In this document: one piece after another, positions 8,151 through 16,494 of the stretch
How the letters are laid out: each line of letters starts with the position of its first letter
Numbering within the stretch: position 1 is the first letter of the stretch
NCBI GenBank assembly: GCA_027459465.1
Contig: DAIDIH010000145.1
Coordinates: 1-33,530, forward strand
Reading direction: 5' to 3'
Length of the DNA stretch: 33,530 nucleotides
From: Bryobacterales bacterium
Lineage (GTDB): Bacteria > Acidobacteriota > Terriglobia > Bryobacterales > Bryobacteraceae
Translations under genes and position numbers: made by a program
Notes under the pieces: model-generated
Database searches by the model: none
Told to the model about the DNA's origin: nothing
Seen by the model: the letters and a program-made list of their open reading frames with translations, nothing else

Positions 8151-8779
8151 AAACTGAACCCGAAGTCGAACATCAGGTTAAACCAATGGTCCTTGGTGGA
8201 GTTGGCCGGCACGTTGCCCACCGCCTGTCCGTTGGTCGTACCGGCGATGTACTGGAGGATCGTACCGACTTTGAAGTTGTGGTTCGAATCCAGGTAATAA
8301 TCGGCTTCGGCAAGTCCATAGCCGCCCCACCCACCTCGCGTCGTACACGTGTAGCACTGCGTGGAATAGTATCCGCCCGACGGAGCGGTTTCCGAATAGT
8401 GCAGATACGCGGCGCCGCCACCGACGGACACGGCAAACCGGTCCGACGGAAGAGGAAGGTAGACACGGCCGCCCAGCGGGATCATAAATTCATGGTCTCC
8501 GCCCTGCACGGGGCCAAAATTCGTCTGCACGGCGTTGGCGTTGTTTGCCGCACCAAATGCGATCTGCATGCCGGCGTCGGCCTGGAAATATTTGTCAAAC
8601 CGGTAGCCGAAGCCGAAACCGAATAGTGGCGCCGCGCTCAGGTAATTTGTCGAGTTGCCGGTTGGGATGGCCGGCCCAAGTCCCAACCAGAGATTGTACT
8701 TATGGAAGTCGTCACTGCTTTGCCCGTACGCGACTGTGGCGGCGAGCAAAAAGCCACAAACGAACAGATTTCGACGCAT
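8147..8779 (-). CDS. Predicted small outer-membrane beta-barrel protein
   Basis: Protein of 210 residues with a signal peptide (MRRNLFVCGFLLAATVAYGQ) and alternating hydrophobic strands rich in Gly, Tyr and Phe, ending in FDFGFSF. A terminal aromatic residue is typical of barrels inserted by BamA. The repeated glycine/aromatic pattern (PLFGFGFGYRFDKYF, then VGGGAAYLHY) fits an OmpW/OmpA-like 8-strand barrel, but I recognise no specific family. Two cysteines in CYTC (mid-protein) could form a disulfide in a loop. It is divergent from the ECF sigma gene and overlaps the stop of the NanE-NanK gene by 4 bases. Role unknown; regulation by the neighbouring envelope-stress-like sigma factor is possible, but I see no matching promoter before it. 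Confidence 0.72.
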   Translation of the reverse strand: MRRNLFVCGFLLAATVAYGQSSDDFHKYNLWLGLGPAIPTGNSTNYLSAAPLFGFGFGYRFDKYFQADAGMQIAFGAANNANAVQTNFGPVQGGDHEFMIPLGGRVYLPLPSDRFAVSVGGGAAYLHYSETAPSGGYYSTQCYTCTTRGGWGGYGLAEADYYLDSNHNFKVGTILQYIAGTTNGQAVGNVPANSTKDHWFNLMFDFGFSF

Positions 8780-8918
8780 ATAGCTTTAGTTTACAGGTGA
8801 GTTGCGTTGCCAGCTATCCCCTGATTCCATGATTTTGCAGAAGATATGCCTTGAGCCGTCCGGTTGAAGGCGTCGATGGCCCCAGGAGGGCGCCGGAGGC
8901 GAGGCGCGGGGGATAGCG

Positions 8919-8947
8919 GGAACTTTTGTCTTCGGAAGAGGGTCTAA
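8919..8947 (+). promoter_or_regulatory. RpoE-type (ECF) promoter before the sigma gene
   Basis: GGAACTT (8919-8925) and GTCTAA (8942-8947) are separated by 16 bases. This is identical to the Escherichia coli sigma-E consensus elements with an allowed spacer. Transcription would begin near 8954, about 37 bases before the ATG at 8991. It implies that the ECF factor encoded next drives its own operon. Confidence 0.7.
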
Positions 8948-8990
8948 ACTGTTGACAGATGGTGTCTGGGCGTTTCAGGATGTCCAGAGA

Positions 8991-9692
8991 ATGAATTTCA
9001 TGGCCGCTGCTGTGCGTGGGCTTACATCAGAACCCTTGAGTGACACCGCGGATGGGAATCAGCAGTCCGTCCTGGACCAGGAGCGCGAGTTGATTGGCGA
9101 GCTGCGCGCCGGCCGGGAGCAGGCGTACGAAAGGTTGATCGCCGAATATCAACATCCGGTGTATGGCCTCATCTACCGGCTGCTGGGAGACGCGACGGAA
9201 TCGGCCGATGTCACGCAGGAAGTTTTCTTAAAGATCTTCCGGAACATCGCCACGTTCCGGGAGCACAGCAGCCTGCGCACCTGGATTTACCGGATCGCGG
9301 TGAACGAGGCCTACAACTACAAGCGGTGGTTCTCGCGGCATCACCGGCAGGAGATCAGTACGGATCCGGCGGAGCCGGAGCGGGGGACGGTGTGGCAGGC
9401 GAACGGGCCAAGTCCGTTTGAACTGGCCGCGGGCCAGGAGATGCGGGCGAAGGTGGAGCGGGCTCTCACGCTGCTGAACCCGAACTTCCGGGCGGCGGTG
9501 GTTTTGCGCGATATCGAGGACCTCAGCTACGACGAGATTGCGGCGATTCTGGAGGTATCGCTGGGAACGGTGAAATCGCGGATTCTTCGGGGGCGGGAAG
9601 CGCTGCGGCGCCTGCTGACCGCGGAATTCGAAAACGAGGCTCAATCTGCCTGGGTTCATCGGGGCCTGGGTCTTGCGAAGACGGTGGATTAG
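8991..9692 (+). CDS. ECF (RpoE-like) RNA polymerase sigma factor
   Basis: Alternative sigma factor of 233 residues that directs RNA polymerase to a stress or envelope regulon. Region 2 (AYERLIAEYQHPVYGLIYR through DVTQEVFLKIF and LRTWIYRIAVNEAYNYKR) and region 4 (ALTLLNPNFRAAVVLRDIEDLS, then YDEIAAILEVSLGTVKSRI) are both intact. The frame is open from TTG 8952, but that codon lies at the predicted transcription start of the upstream promoter. ATG 8991 has AGGA ten bases before it, so I prefer it; ATG 9000 is another option. The stop is 5 bases before a membrane anti-sigma gene, the usual pairing. Regulation: a sigma-E-like promoter precedes the gene, so positive autoregulation is likely. Confidence 0.9.
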   Translation: MNFMAAAVRGLTSEPLSDTADGNQQSVLDQERELIGELRAGREQAYERLIAEYQHPVYGLIYRLLGDATESADVTQEVFLKIFRNIATFREHSSLRTWIYRIAVNEAYNYKRWFSRHHRQEISTDPAEPERGTVWQANGPSPFELAAGQEMRAKVERALTLLNPNFRAAVVLRDIEDLSYDEIAAILEVSLGTVKSRILRGREALRRLLTAEFENEAQSAWVHRGLGLAKTVD

Positions 9693-9697
9693 ATTTT

Positions 9698-10405
9698 ATG
9701 GATTGCAAGACGGCAATGCGCGCCCTGCTCGCCAGTGAAGCCGGGATGGGCAACCGCGACGAGTATGGCGGCGAGGCGGCAGGCCGGGACACAGTCGAAG
9801 GCCATCTGCACGAATGTGTGGACTGCACACGCCGGCTGGAAGAGCAGCAGCGGATCCGGCGGGCTCTCGGCAGTCTTCCGCGGCCCACGGCGCCTGTGGA
9901 GCTTTCCTGGAAGCTGCGGTCGACCGCTGCGCGCGAGCTGACTTTGGCGCGGCGGGCGGGGGGTTCCGGTTCGCGGTGGGGGGACTGGCTGTCGCGGCGG
10001 CGCCTCGCATTCCGGAACGAGATGCGGCCTCTGGCGCTGCCGTTGGCGGGCGGCGTCTGCTCGGCGGTGCTGCTGTTCAGCATGGTGCTGCCGACGTTCA
10101 CGCTGGCTCGGGGCACGTCGCCGGACGTGCCAACCAATCTGTCTACGCCGGCGAGCGTGCGAAGCATGGCTCCGCTCGGGTTCGGCGCCGGGGAAGCGGT
10201 GGTGGACCTGACGGTGGACGGCAGCGGGCGAATCGTCGATTACGATATTGTCAGCGAAAACGGGGCATCGAAAGATGCGCTTCGCCGCAGCATCGAGAAC
10301 ACCCTGCTGTTCACGACGTTCAACCCCGGCACTTCGTTCGGCCAACCGACGTATGGGCGCATCCGCCTCACGTTCCGCAGCAGCCGCATCGAAGTTCGCG
10401 GCTGA
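9698..10405 (+). CDS. Membrane anti-sigma factor with zinc motif and TonB-like C-terminus
   Basis: Protein of 235 residues predicted to hold the adjacent ECF sigma factor inactive at the membrane. Residues 1-50 carry a zinc anti-sigma (ZAS/zf-HC2) pattern: C3, then H36-x3-C40-x2-C43 in EGHLHECVDC. One membrane segment follows at about 112-136. The periplasmic part (about 160-235) has a GEAVVDLTVDGSGRIVDYDI start and a YGRIRLTF end, resembling the TonB C-terminal fold. In TonB this fold contacts receptors; here it may sense the envelope, which is inference. It begins 5 bases after the sigma gene, so they are co-transcribed. A redox role for the cysteines, as in RsrA, is possible. Confidence 0.82.
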   Translation: MDCKTAMRALLASEAGMGNRDEYGGEAAGRDTVEGHLHECVDCTRRLEEQQRIRRALGSLPRPTAPVELSWKLRSTAARELTLARRAGGSGSRWGDWLSRRRLAFRNEMRPLALPLAGGVCSAVLLFSMVLPTFTLARGTSPDVPTNLSTPASVRSMAPLGFGAGEAVVDLTVDGSGRIVDYDIVSENGASKDALRRSIENTLLFTTFNPGTSFGQPTYGRIRLTFRSSRIEVRG

Positions 10406-10460
10406 GGGCAAGCCGGGATCGCCGAGCAGGCGCGATGGCGGTTGTTATCATGAACCTTAG

Positions 10461-11741
10461 ATGCCAGAAGTGCCCGTTGTGGTCATCGTCGGACGGCCCA
10501 ACGTGGGCAAATCCACCCTGTTTAACGCAATAACCGGGACGCGCCGCTCCATTGTCGGCAATGAGCCTGGGATAACCCGGGACCGCATTCACGGCGAGGC
10601 CGCTTATCGCGGCCGGCGGTTCGAATTGATCGACACCGGTGGGATCATTCCCAACGACGAGGAACTGATTCCGAGCGAGATTCTGCGCCAGGCGCGCGTG
10701 GCGCTCGATCGGGCGAGCCAGATCGTCTTTCTGATCGATGGCCGGACCGAGATCACATCCGCGGACCGCGACCTGGCGCAGATGCTGCGCAAGCTAGGGA
10801 AACCGGTCACGCTCGCGGTGAACAAGATCGACAGTGCGCGCGGCGAGGACCTGGCGCACGAGTTTCACGCTCTTGGCTTCGAACCCGTCGTGCCTGTATC
10901 GGCCGAGCACCGGCTGGGAATCGAAGACCTGCTCGATGATGTGACGCGGGACTTCCCGGTGAGCGAGGAGCAGGCGAATGAACCGGAGCAGGTGATTCGC
11001 GTCGCGATCATCGGGCGGCCGAACGTAGGGAAGTCGACGCTGCTCAATGCGCTCACCGGCTCGGAGCGCTCCATCGTGTCTCCGGAAGCGGGGACGACCC
11101 GGGATGCCGTGGACGAACGGGTGGAGGCCGGCGGGACGGTATTCGAGTTCGTCGATACGGCCGGGATCCGGCGCAAGGGCAAGACCCGGCACATGGCGGA
11201 GAAACTGAGCGTGGTGATGGCGCGGCGCCATATCCGGATGGCGCACGTGGTTCTGATGCTGATAGACGCCACCGAAGGCGTCACCGGGACAGACGCAACG
11301 ATCGGCGGCTATGCGCACGAAGACGGGCGCGCGGTGGTTCTCTCGGTGAACAAGTGGGACACGCGAAAGGATCAGGACCGGAGTAAGTTCGAGCAGCAAG
11401 TGCGCGACCAGTTCAAGTTTCTCGAGTACGCGCAGATCGTGTTTCTTTCGGCGAAGACAGGCCGGGGGGTAAAGCGGTTGTTCGCGATGATTCGCCGCGC
11501 CTATGATTCGGCGTCCACCCGGGTGCCGACCGGCGAACTGAACCGCTTCGCTGAGGTGCTTCACTTTGAGACCGACGTGAAGATCAAGTACATCACGCAG
11601 GCCTCCATCCGCCCGCCGACCTTCGTAGCGTTTACCGACCGTCCGCTGCACTTCTCCGCCGAGCGGTTCCTGGCGAATCAGCTACGAAAACGGTTCGGCT
11701 TCGAAGGCACCCCGATCGTGATCAAGACGAAACGGCGGTAG
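10461..11741 (+). CDS. der: Ribosome-assembly GTPase Der (EngA)
   Basis: Essential GTPase for 50S subunit maturation, 426 residues, with the unique tandem pair of G domains. The first has GRPNVGKST (about 10-18), DTGG and NKID; the second has GRPNVGKST (about 185-193), DTAG and NKWD. A C-terminal KH-like domain with FVAFTDRP and LRKRFGFEGTPI completes the protein. The length fits the shorter Bacillus-type Der proteins. Start ATG 10461 is well placed in front of the first G1 motif. It lies 55 bases after the anti-sigma gene on the same strand and meets the opposing hydrolase gene with a 5-base gap. Confidence 0.96.
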   Translation: MPEVPVVVIVGRPNVGKSTLFNAITGTRRSIVGNEPGITRDRIHGEAAYRGRRFELIDTGGIIPNDEELIPSEILRQARVALDRASQIVFLIDGRTEITSADRDLAQMLRKLGKPVTLAVNKIDSARGEDLAHEFHALGFEPVVPVSAEHRLGIEDLLDDVTRDFPVSEEQANEPEQVIRVAIIGRPNVGKSTLLNALTGSERSIVSPEAGTTRDAVDERVEAGGTVFEFVDTAGIRRKGKTRHMAEKLSVVMARRHIRMAHVVLMLIDATEGVTGTDATIGGYAHEDGRAVVLSVNKWDTRKDQDRSKFEQQVRDQFKFLEYAQIVFLSAKTGRGVKRLFAMIRRAYDSASTRVPTGELNRFAEVLHFETDVKIKYITQASIRPPTFVAFTDRPLHFSAERFLANQLRKRFGFEGTPIVIKTKRR

Positions 11742-11746
11742 GGCCG

Positions 11747-13513
11747 CTACTGGAGGGCGAGTGTGACGGTGTTGCCGGTGCGCGTGCCGGCCGTGACGTA
11801 GAGCGGCACGGCAGATCCGGACGGGATGCCGGTGGGGATCTGGAAGTTCACTTGATAAAGTCCGGTGAACCCCGGCGCAAGACCCGAGAATGTGACAGGA
11901 GCGGAAACCGCCGGAGAGCCGAGAAACACTTGTACGGGCAGGGTTGTCCTGTCCAAGCCCCCGGAGGCGTGCGTGGCGCCGAGGCCGGTGCAGTAAAGCT
12001 GAACATACTCGCCGGCGGCGGCTGGGTTGGAGGCGGTGACCGGGAGTTCCGAAGTGTTATGGAGCGCGACGGCGGCGCCCGCACCGCTGGCGTCCTGGGT
12101 GAAGATGGCCGGGACGGCGGGGTCGAGGAGAAGGTTCAGCGTGATTGCTCCGCCGGGATTGCTTACTTGGAGGGGGACGAGACCGGACAGGCTCGCGGGG
12201 AGGTAGGCGTTGATCTGCGCCGGGCTGACGTAGAGCAGCGGGATGTCGCTTCCTCCCGCCGAGACAGTGACATTGCCAAGTTGCAGCGGCAGCGTGGCGG
12301 AAGAGGACGACGCGATGAGGGAACTCAGTCCGGAGCCGTAGATCGAGATGAGCGAACCGGCGGCGAGATCGAGAGTGGGGACAGCGGCAGCGGCCGTCTG
12401 GACGCGATAGACGAGCGGCGCCGGTTTGATGAGGGAGGCGCGGGCTCCTCCGGCGGCGACCGTAAACGCGGTGCTTTGCGCACCGGCGGCGGTGGTGTAG
12501 CGAAGCGAGTTCGAGGCCGCCGGAACAAACTCGGCATAGAATGTTGCGGTGGCGCCGGACTGAAACGCGGTTGCCGGGGTTCCGAATGTGACGCCGGAGG
12601 CGCTCGCATCGAGGGATCCGGCCGCGGTATCGAACTGCAGGAGGCTGCCGCCGTACTTGGAAAGCACGGGATCCTGGTCCGGCGGCGTACCGATGGACGT
12701 CCAATCCGTGGAGCCCCCGAGGAAAGAGCGAATGATCTCTCCCGGCAGGTGGGATGTGGAGGTTACGTTGGCGATTGCCGGGCCATTGCAGGGAAAAAGC
12801 GACAGGCTCGTATGGCAGTAGGGGACAACGCGGGTGCGCGCAAGCGGGGCAAACGGCGAGAACGCAAGCGATGCGGAGGTGAGCGAAACCACGCCATCGC
12901 TGGCGTTGGGCAGAGTAAGGGAACCGTTCGAGTAGATGGCGGCGTTTCCGACCACGGCGATGGCATCGACGCCTCGCAGGTCGTCGGCATCCTGATTCCA
13001 TGTGTTGAGATCCGCGAGGAAACGGCTGCCGAGAGCCATCTCCGAGGTCTGCGGGCCAAGGAAGGAAGCGAGGGAGGCGACGGGCGTGCCGAAATTCGGC
13101 GTGGCCAGCAGGACGAGTTTACGGATGGCTGGGGTGGCCGGAGGCTGAAACGATCCCGCTGTGTTTTGTTTTCCCGCCAGATAGCTGCGCACGATGAGGC
13201 CGCCCATGCTGTGCGCGACGACGTCGACGGTGGTGACGCTTGATCCGTCCAGATTCTTGAGCGAGGCAAGATAGTTTCCGAAGTCCTGGCCCAGCGTTTC
13301 GATTGACGCGCCGGGATACTGGCAGTTATTGAAGAAGTACACGGCGGCGCCGTCCTGGGTAAGGTACTGCTGCAGGTTGCCGAAGGTGCCGCTCGAGGAA
13401 GCGGTAGGGTCGCAGGCGATCTGAAATCCGTTGACCAGAACGACGGGCGGCCGCTGCTGTGCACTCAGCAGGAACCAGGAATTCAGTAAGAGAAGCGCCG
13501 CGCGAGACCTCAT
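11747..13513 (-). CDS. Secreted lipase-like alpha/beta hydrolase with TIGR03437 C-terminus
   Basis: Exported protein of about 588 residues. Choosing ATG 13513 places a signal peptide (MRSRAALLLLNSWFLLSAQ) at the N-terminus; the longer frame to 13549 adds 12 residues before it. Residues 20-260 look like an alpha/beta hydrolase: PPVVLVNGFQ oxyanion-type segment and the nucleophile elbow VVAHSMGGLIVRSYL with Ser102, as in triacylglycerol lipases and PGAP1-like esterases. The C-terminal 230 residues are the Solibacter-type module (TIGR03437): GSLISIYGSGLSS, PLLYVSPAQINAYLP, YVQLYCTGLGATHASGG and GLYQVNFQIP. That module is thought to be extracellular and of unknown role. The substrate is not determined. 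It converges on der with 5 bases between the stops. Confidence 0.8.
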   Translation of the reverse strand: MRSRAALLLLNSWFLLSAQQRPPVVLVNGFQIACDPTASSSGTFGNLQQYLTQDGAAVYFFNNCQYPGASIETLGQDFGNYLASLKNLDGSSVTTVDVVAHSMGGLIVRSYLAGKQNTAGSFQPPATPAIRKLVLLATPNFGTPVASLASFLGPQTSEMALGSRFLADLNTWNQDADDLRGVDAIAVVGNAAIYSNGSLTLPNASDGVVSLTSASLAFSPFAPLARTRVVPYCHTSLSLFPCNGPAIANVTSTSHLPGEIIRSFLGGSTDWTSIGTPPDQDPVLSKYGGSLLQFDTAAGSLDASASGVTFGTPATAFQSGATATFYAEFVPAASNSLRYTTAAGAQSTAFTVAAGGARASLIKPAPLVYRVQTAAAAVPTLDLAAGSLISIYGSGLSSLIASSSSATLPLQLGNVTVSAGGSDIPLLYVSPAQINAYLPASLSGLVPLQVSNPGGAITLNLLLDPAVPAIFTQDASGAGAAVALHNTSELPVTASNPAAAGEYVQLYCTGLGATHASGGLDRTTLPVQVFLGSPAVSAPVTFSGLAPGFTGLYQVNFQIPTGIPSGSAVPLYVTAGTRTGNTVTLALQ

Positions 13514-13566
13514 TTCGTCAGTATGTCGCAGAGCGCGGGCCCCGGGCACGGGCTAAAATTGCGGTC

Positions 13567-14343
13567 ATGGAATACCGTCACCTGCTGGTTCGCCGGGATG
13601 GTGCGGTGGGGACTCTGACGCTGAACCGGGGCGAGCGGCGCAATGCGCTCTCGCTCGAGCTGATGCGGGAGCTCATCGCCGGACTGGAAGAGTTTGGCCG
13701 CGAGGAAGACTTGAAGGCCGTTATCCTTGGCGCCGCCGGGACCGCGTACTGTTCGGGGCACGACTTACGGGAACTTCACGAAGCGGACGCGGAACAGCAT
13801 CGGGAGACCTTTGCCACCTGTACGCGCCTGATGGAAACGATCCAGCAGATACCGCAACCGGTGATCGCGCAGGTGCAAGGCATCGCCACGGCGGCGGGTT
13901 GCCAGTTGGTGGCCACCTGCGATCTGGCCATTGCCAGTCAGGAGGCCGGTTTCGCTACGCCGGGAGTGCGTATTGGCCTGTTCTGCAGCACGCCGATGGT
14001 GGCGCTGACGCGGTCGATCGGCCGGAAGCGGGCGATGGAAATGCTGCTTACGGGAAGGCTGGTGAGCGCGGACGAGGCCGCAGACTGGGGTTTGGTGAAC
14101 CGCGCCGTGCCCGCCGGCGCGCTGGAGACGGAGACGCGCGCCCTTGCGGGGCGCATTGCGGAAGCGAGCCGCTACATCGTTCGTACGGGGAAGCGGGCAT
14201 TTTACGCGCAGATTGAACTCGACCAGCACCGAGCCTACGAGTACACGAGCGACGTGATGACGCAGAACGCCCAGGCGCCGGACGCGCATGAGGGAATCGG
14301 GGCGTTCCTCGGAAAGCGGGAACCGTGCTGGACCGGCCGCTGA
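13567..14343 (+). CDS. Enoyl-CoA hydratase/isomerase family protein (ECHDC3-like)
   Basis: Crotonase-fold protein of 258 residues that probably hydrates or isomerises an acyl-CoA in the cytoplasm. The oxyanion elements are visible in YCSGHDLREL (about 61-70) and QVQGIATAAGCQLVATCDLA (about 101-120). The pattern FATPGVRIGLFCSTP and the ending EGIGAFLGKREP resemble the ECHDC3 branch, whose exact reaction is poorly defined. ATG 13567 is chosen because family members begin a few residues before the first beta strand; the open frame runs back into the start of the opposing hydrolase gene. Its last 19 bases overlap the GTG start of the KdpD-like kinase, suggesting coupled translation or simple compaction rather than a shared function. 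Confidence 0.86.
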   Translation: MEYRHLLVRRDGAVGTLTLNRGERRNALSLELMRELIAGLEEFGREEDLKAVILGAAGTAYCSGHDLRELHEADAEQHRETFATCTRLMETIQQIPQPVIAQVQGIATAAGCQLVATCDLAIASQEAGFATPGVRIGLFCSTPMVALTRSIGRKRAMEMLLTGRLVSADEAADWGLVNRAVPAGALETETRALAGRIAEASRYIVRTGKRAFYAQIELDQHRAYEYTSDVMTQNAQAPDAHEGIGAFLGKREPCWTGR

Positions 14344-15791
14344 CTACGCTTGCGCCGGGCTTAGCCAGACTCACGGTATCGTTGGCCATTGTGGCCGCGA
14401 TCACGCTGGTCTGCTACGCGATCGTGCCAGTGAACGCCGCCACAGCGGGCTTCATCTATCTTCTGGCCGTATTGTTGATCGCCAGCACGTGGGGTCTGGT
14501 GGAAGCGGCGGGAGCTTCGATTGCGGCGGTGTTCTGTTTCAACTTTTACTTCCTGCCGCCGGTGGGCACGCTCACGATCGCGGATCCGCAGAACTGGGTG
14601 GCTCTGTTCACGTTTTTGGTGACGTCGATTGTGGCGAGTCAACTTTCGCGGCGCGCGCAGCAGCGGACAGTGGACGCCGTATCGAGCCAGCGCGAGATGG
14701 AGCGTTTGTACGCGCTGGGCCGGGCCATTTTGCTGGCCGGGCCGCAGGAAGACGCCGGGCGTGAGATTGCGCGCCAGGTGGCGAGAATTTTCGAACTCGA
14801 GGGAGTGGCGCTGTACTCGCGGCGCGACGGCGTCATCTATCAGGCGGGAGCGGCCGACCTTTCCGATCTCGAAGACAAGCTTCGGCAGGTCGCCCTGGAG
14901 GCGAGCGTGGTGACGGACAAACCGGCGCGAACGACGCTGGTGGCGATCCGTCTGGGAGGCGAACCGATCGGCAGTCTGGCGATCCGCGGCACGGCGCCAT
15001 CGGATGCGGCGCTGCAGTCGGTGTGTAACCTGGCCGCGATCAGCCTGGAGAGGGTGAAGATCCAGGAAACATTCACGCAGGCCGAGATCGCGCGGCGAAG
15101 CGACACGCTGAAATCCACGCTGCTCGATGCGATCGCGCATGAGTTCCAGACGCCGCTCACGGCGATTCGGGTCGCCGCGAGCGCGCTGCTGGAGGGGCCA
15201 CCTCCCGACGCCGATTCGCAGACCGACCTGCTGAGGGTGGTGAACGAAGAGTCGGCGCGTCTGAGCCGGCTTGTGCGCGAAGCTATCCGCATGGCGCGGA
15301 TTGAAACCGGGAAAGTGCAATTGCAGCGCAGCCCGCAGAACGTGCGAAATTTGGTGGAGCAGACGCTTAGCGGCATGAGCGCGAAACTGGACGGCCGTCC
15401 CCTCACCGTGGTTGTCGACCCGGACCTGCCGGAGCTTTCCGTGGACGCGGAGTTGATTGAACTGGCGCTGCGCCAGATTCTGGATAACGCCGTGAAGTAT
15501 TCCCCGCAAGGCTCTCCCCTGATCGTCGAAGCGAAGCGCGACGAGGGCGGTGTGATTCTAAGCGTGACGGATCGAGGACCGGGAATTGCCGAGTGGGAGC
15601 AATCGCGCATTTTTGAGAAGTTTTACCGCGGCATCGAGATGGCGAGTCCGACAGCCGGTTCCGGCATGGGTCTGGCGATTGCGCGTGAGATTGTGCAGGC
15701 TCATGCAGGCGAGATTTGGGTGGACAGCAAACTAGGGGAGGGGTCGCGATTTTCGATCTCCCTGCCGTCGAATCCGGAAGTGGGGATATGA
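14325..15791 (+). CDS. KdpD-like membrane sensor histidine kinase lacking the cytoplasmic N-terminal half
   Basis: Inner-membrane histidine kinase of 488 residues. It corresponds to the C-terminal half of KdpD: a four-helix DUF4118 membrane unit (about 15-105, including FNFYFLPPVGTLTI), a GAF-like region (about 125-245), and the kinase core. The phosphorylated histidine is H272 in AIAHEFQTPLTAI. The N box is QILDNAVKYSP, then DRGPGI, the F box IFEKFYRG and GSGMGLAIAREI. The KdpD ATP-binding and universal-stress domains, normally in the same chain, are absent; two such proteins are encoded at the other end of the locus. The start is GTG 14325, overlapping the previous gene by 19 bases. The stop overlaps the regulator start as ATGA, so kinase and regulator are translationally coupled. 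Confidence 0.88.
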   Translation: MLDRPLTTLAPGLARLTVSLAIVAAITLVCYAIVPVNAATAGFIYLLAVLLIASTWGLVEAAGASIAAVFCFNFYFLPPVGTLTIADPQNWVALFTFLVTSIVASQLSRRAQQRTVDAVSSQREMERLYALGRAILLAGPQEDAGREIARQVARIFELEGVALYSRRDGVIYQAGAADLSDLEDKLRQVALEASVVTDKPARTTLVAIRLGGEPIGSLAIRGTAPSDAALQSVCNLAAISLERVKIQETFTQAEIARRSDTLKSTLLDAIAHEFQTPLTAIRVAASALLEGPPPDADSQTDLLRVVNEESARLSRLVREAIRMARIETGKVQLQRSPQNVRNLVEQTLSGMSAKLDGRPLTVVVDPDLPELSVDAELIELALRQILDNAVKYSPQGSPLIVEAKRDEGGVILSVTDRGPGIAEWEQSRIFEKFYRGIEMASPTAGSGMGLAIAREIVQAHAGEIWVDSKLGEGSRFSISLPSNPEVGI

Positions 15792-16486
15792 GCGCGGGCC
15801 GGATTCTGGTGGTAGACGACGAACCGCAAGTGCGGCGGGTGATGCGAACCACGCTCACGGCGCGAGGCTACGAGGTGGGCGATGCGCGAAGCGGGGAAGA
15901 AGCCCTGGAGAAAGTTCGCCAGGAGACGTATGACCTTGTGCTGCTGGACGTGAATCTGCCGGGCATGGGAGGCATCGAGACGTGCCGCGCTTTGCGGGCC
16001 GGTTCCGACATCGGCATCATCATGCTTACGGTTCGCGACTCGGAGAAAGACAAGATCGAAGCCCTCGATGCCGGCGCGGACGATTACGTCACGAAGCCGT
16101 TTAGTTCGCCGGAATTACTGGCGCGAATCCGCGCCACGTTACGGCGTTCGCCCACGACCCCCGACCTTGGCCCAACACTGTTGCGGCTAGGCGAGATTGA
16201 AATCGACTTTCAGGCCCGTCATGTCCGGACGCCGGAAGCCAGCCTGCATCTAACTCCGAAGCAGTTCGACCTGCTCCGCTACCTGGCCGGCCATCCGAAC
16301 AAGGCCATCAGCCACCGCGAACTCTTGCAGGCCGTATGGGGACCGGACTACGGCGATCAAGTCGAGTACCTGCGCGTGTTCATCAATCAGCTCCGCAAAA
16401 AGATTGAGCCGAATCCGGGCAACCCACAGTATCTGCTCACCGAACCGTGGATGGGTTACCGTTTCAATCTTCCTCCCGAGGCATAA
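15788..16486 (+). CDS. kdpE: KdpE-like OmpR-family response regulator
   Basis: Transcription regulator of 232 residues expected to activate the kdp genes when phosphorylated by the preceding kinase. The receiver domain (1-120) has the acidic pocket VDDE, the phosphorylated Asp54 in LLLDVNLPG, and Lys103 in VTKPF. The C-terminal winged helix (about 135-228) contains LTPKQFDLLRYLAGH, then LLQAVWGPDYGDQVEYLRV and the ending YLLTEPWMGYRF, which is characteristic of KdpE. The start ATG 15788 overlaps the kinase stop; the frame itself is open 72 bases farther upstream inside the kinase gene. The kdp structural genes follow on the same strand after a 98-base gap. Confidence 0.92.
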   Translation: MSAGRILVVDDEPQVRRVMRTTLTARGYEVGDARSGEEALEKVRQETYDLVLLDVNLPGMGGIETCRALRAGSDIGIIMLTVRDSEKDKIEALDAGADDYVTKPFSSPELLARIRATLRRSPTTPDLGPTLLRLGEIEIDFQARHVRTPEASLHLTPKQFDLLRYLAGHPNKAISHRELLQAVWGPDYGDQVEYLRVFINQLRKKIEPNPGNPQYLLTEPWMGYRFNLPPEA

Positions 16487-16494
16487 ACCGGCGG

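Noticed and set aside
8952-8990. TTG at 8952 as start of the sigma factor
   Set aside because: It coincides with the transcript start expected from the sigma-E-type promoter and has no ribosome site. ATG 8991 has AGGA at good spacing.
14361-15509. 382-residue minus-strand frame opposite the KdpD-like kinase
   Set aside because: Arg/His/Gln-rich shadow of a kinase gene with complete H, N, G1, F and G2 boxes.
14325-15791. Possibility that the kinase and the sensor halves result from a recent break of one kdpD gene
   Set aside because: The parts are about 5.5 kb apart with the whole pump operon between, all have proper starts and stops, and the sensor half is duplicated. This is a stable arrangement, not a single frameshift.
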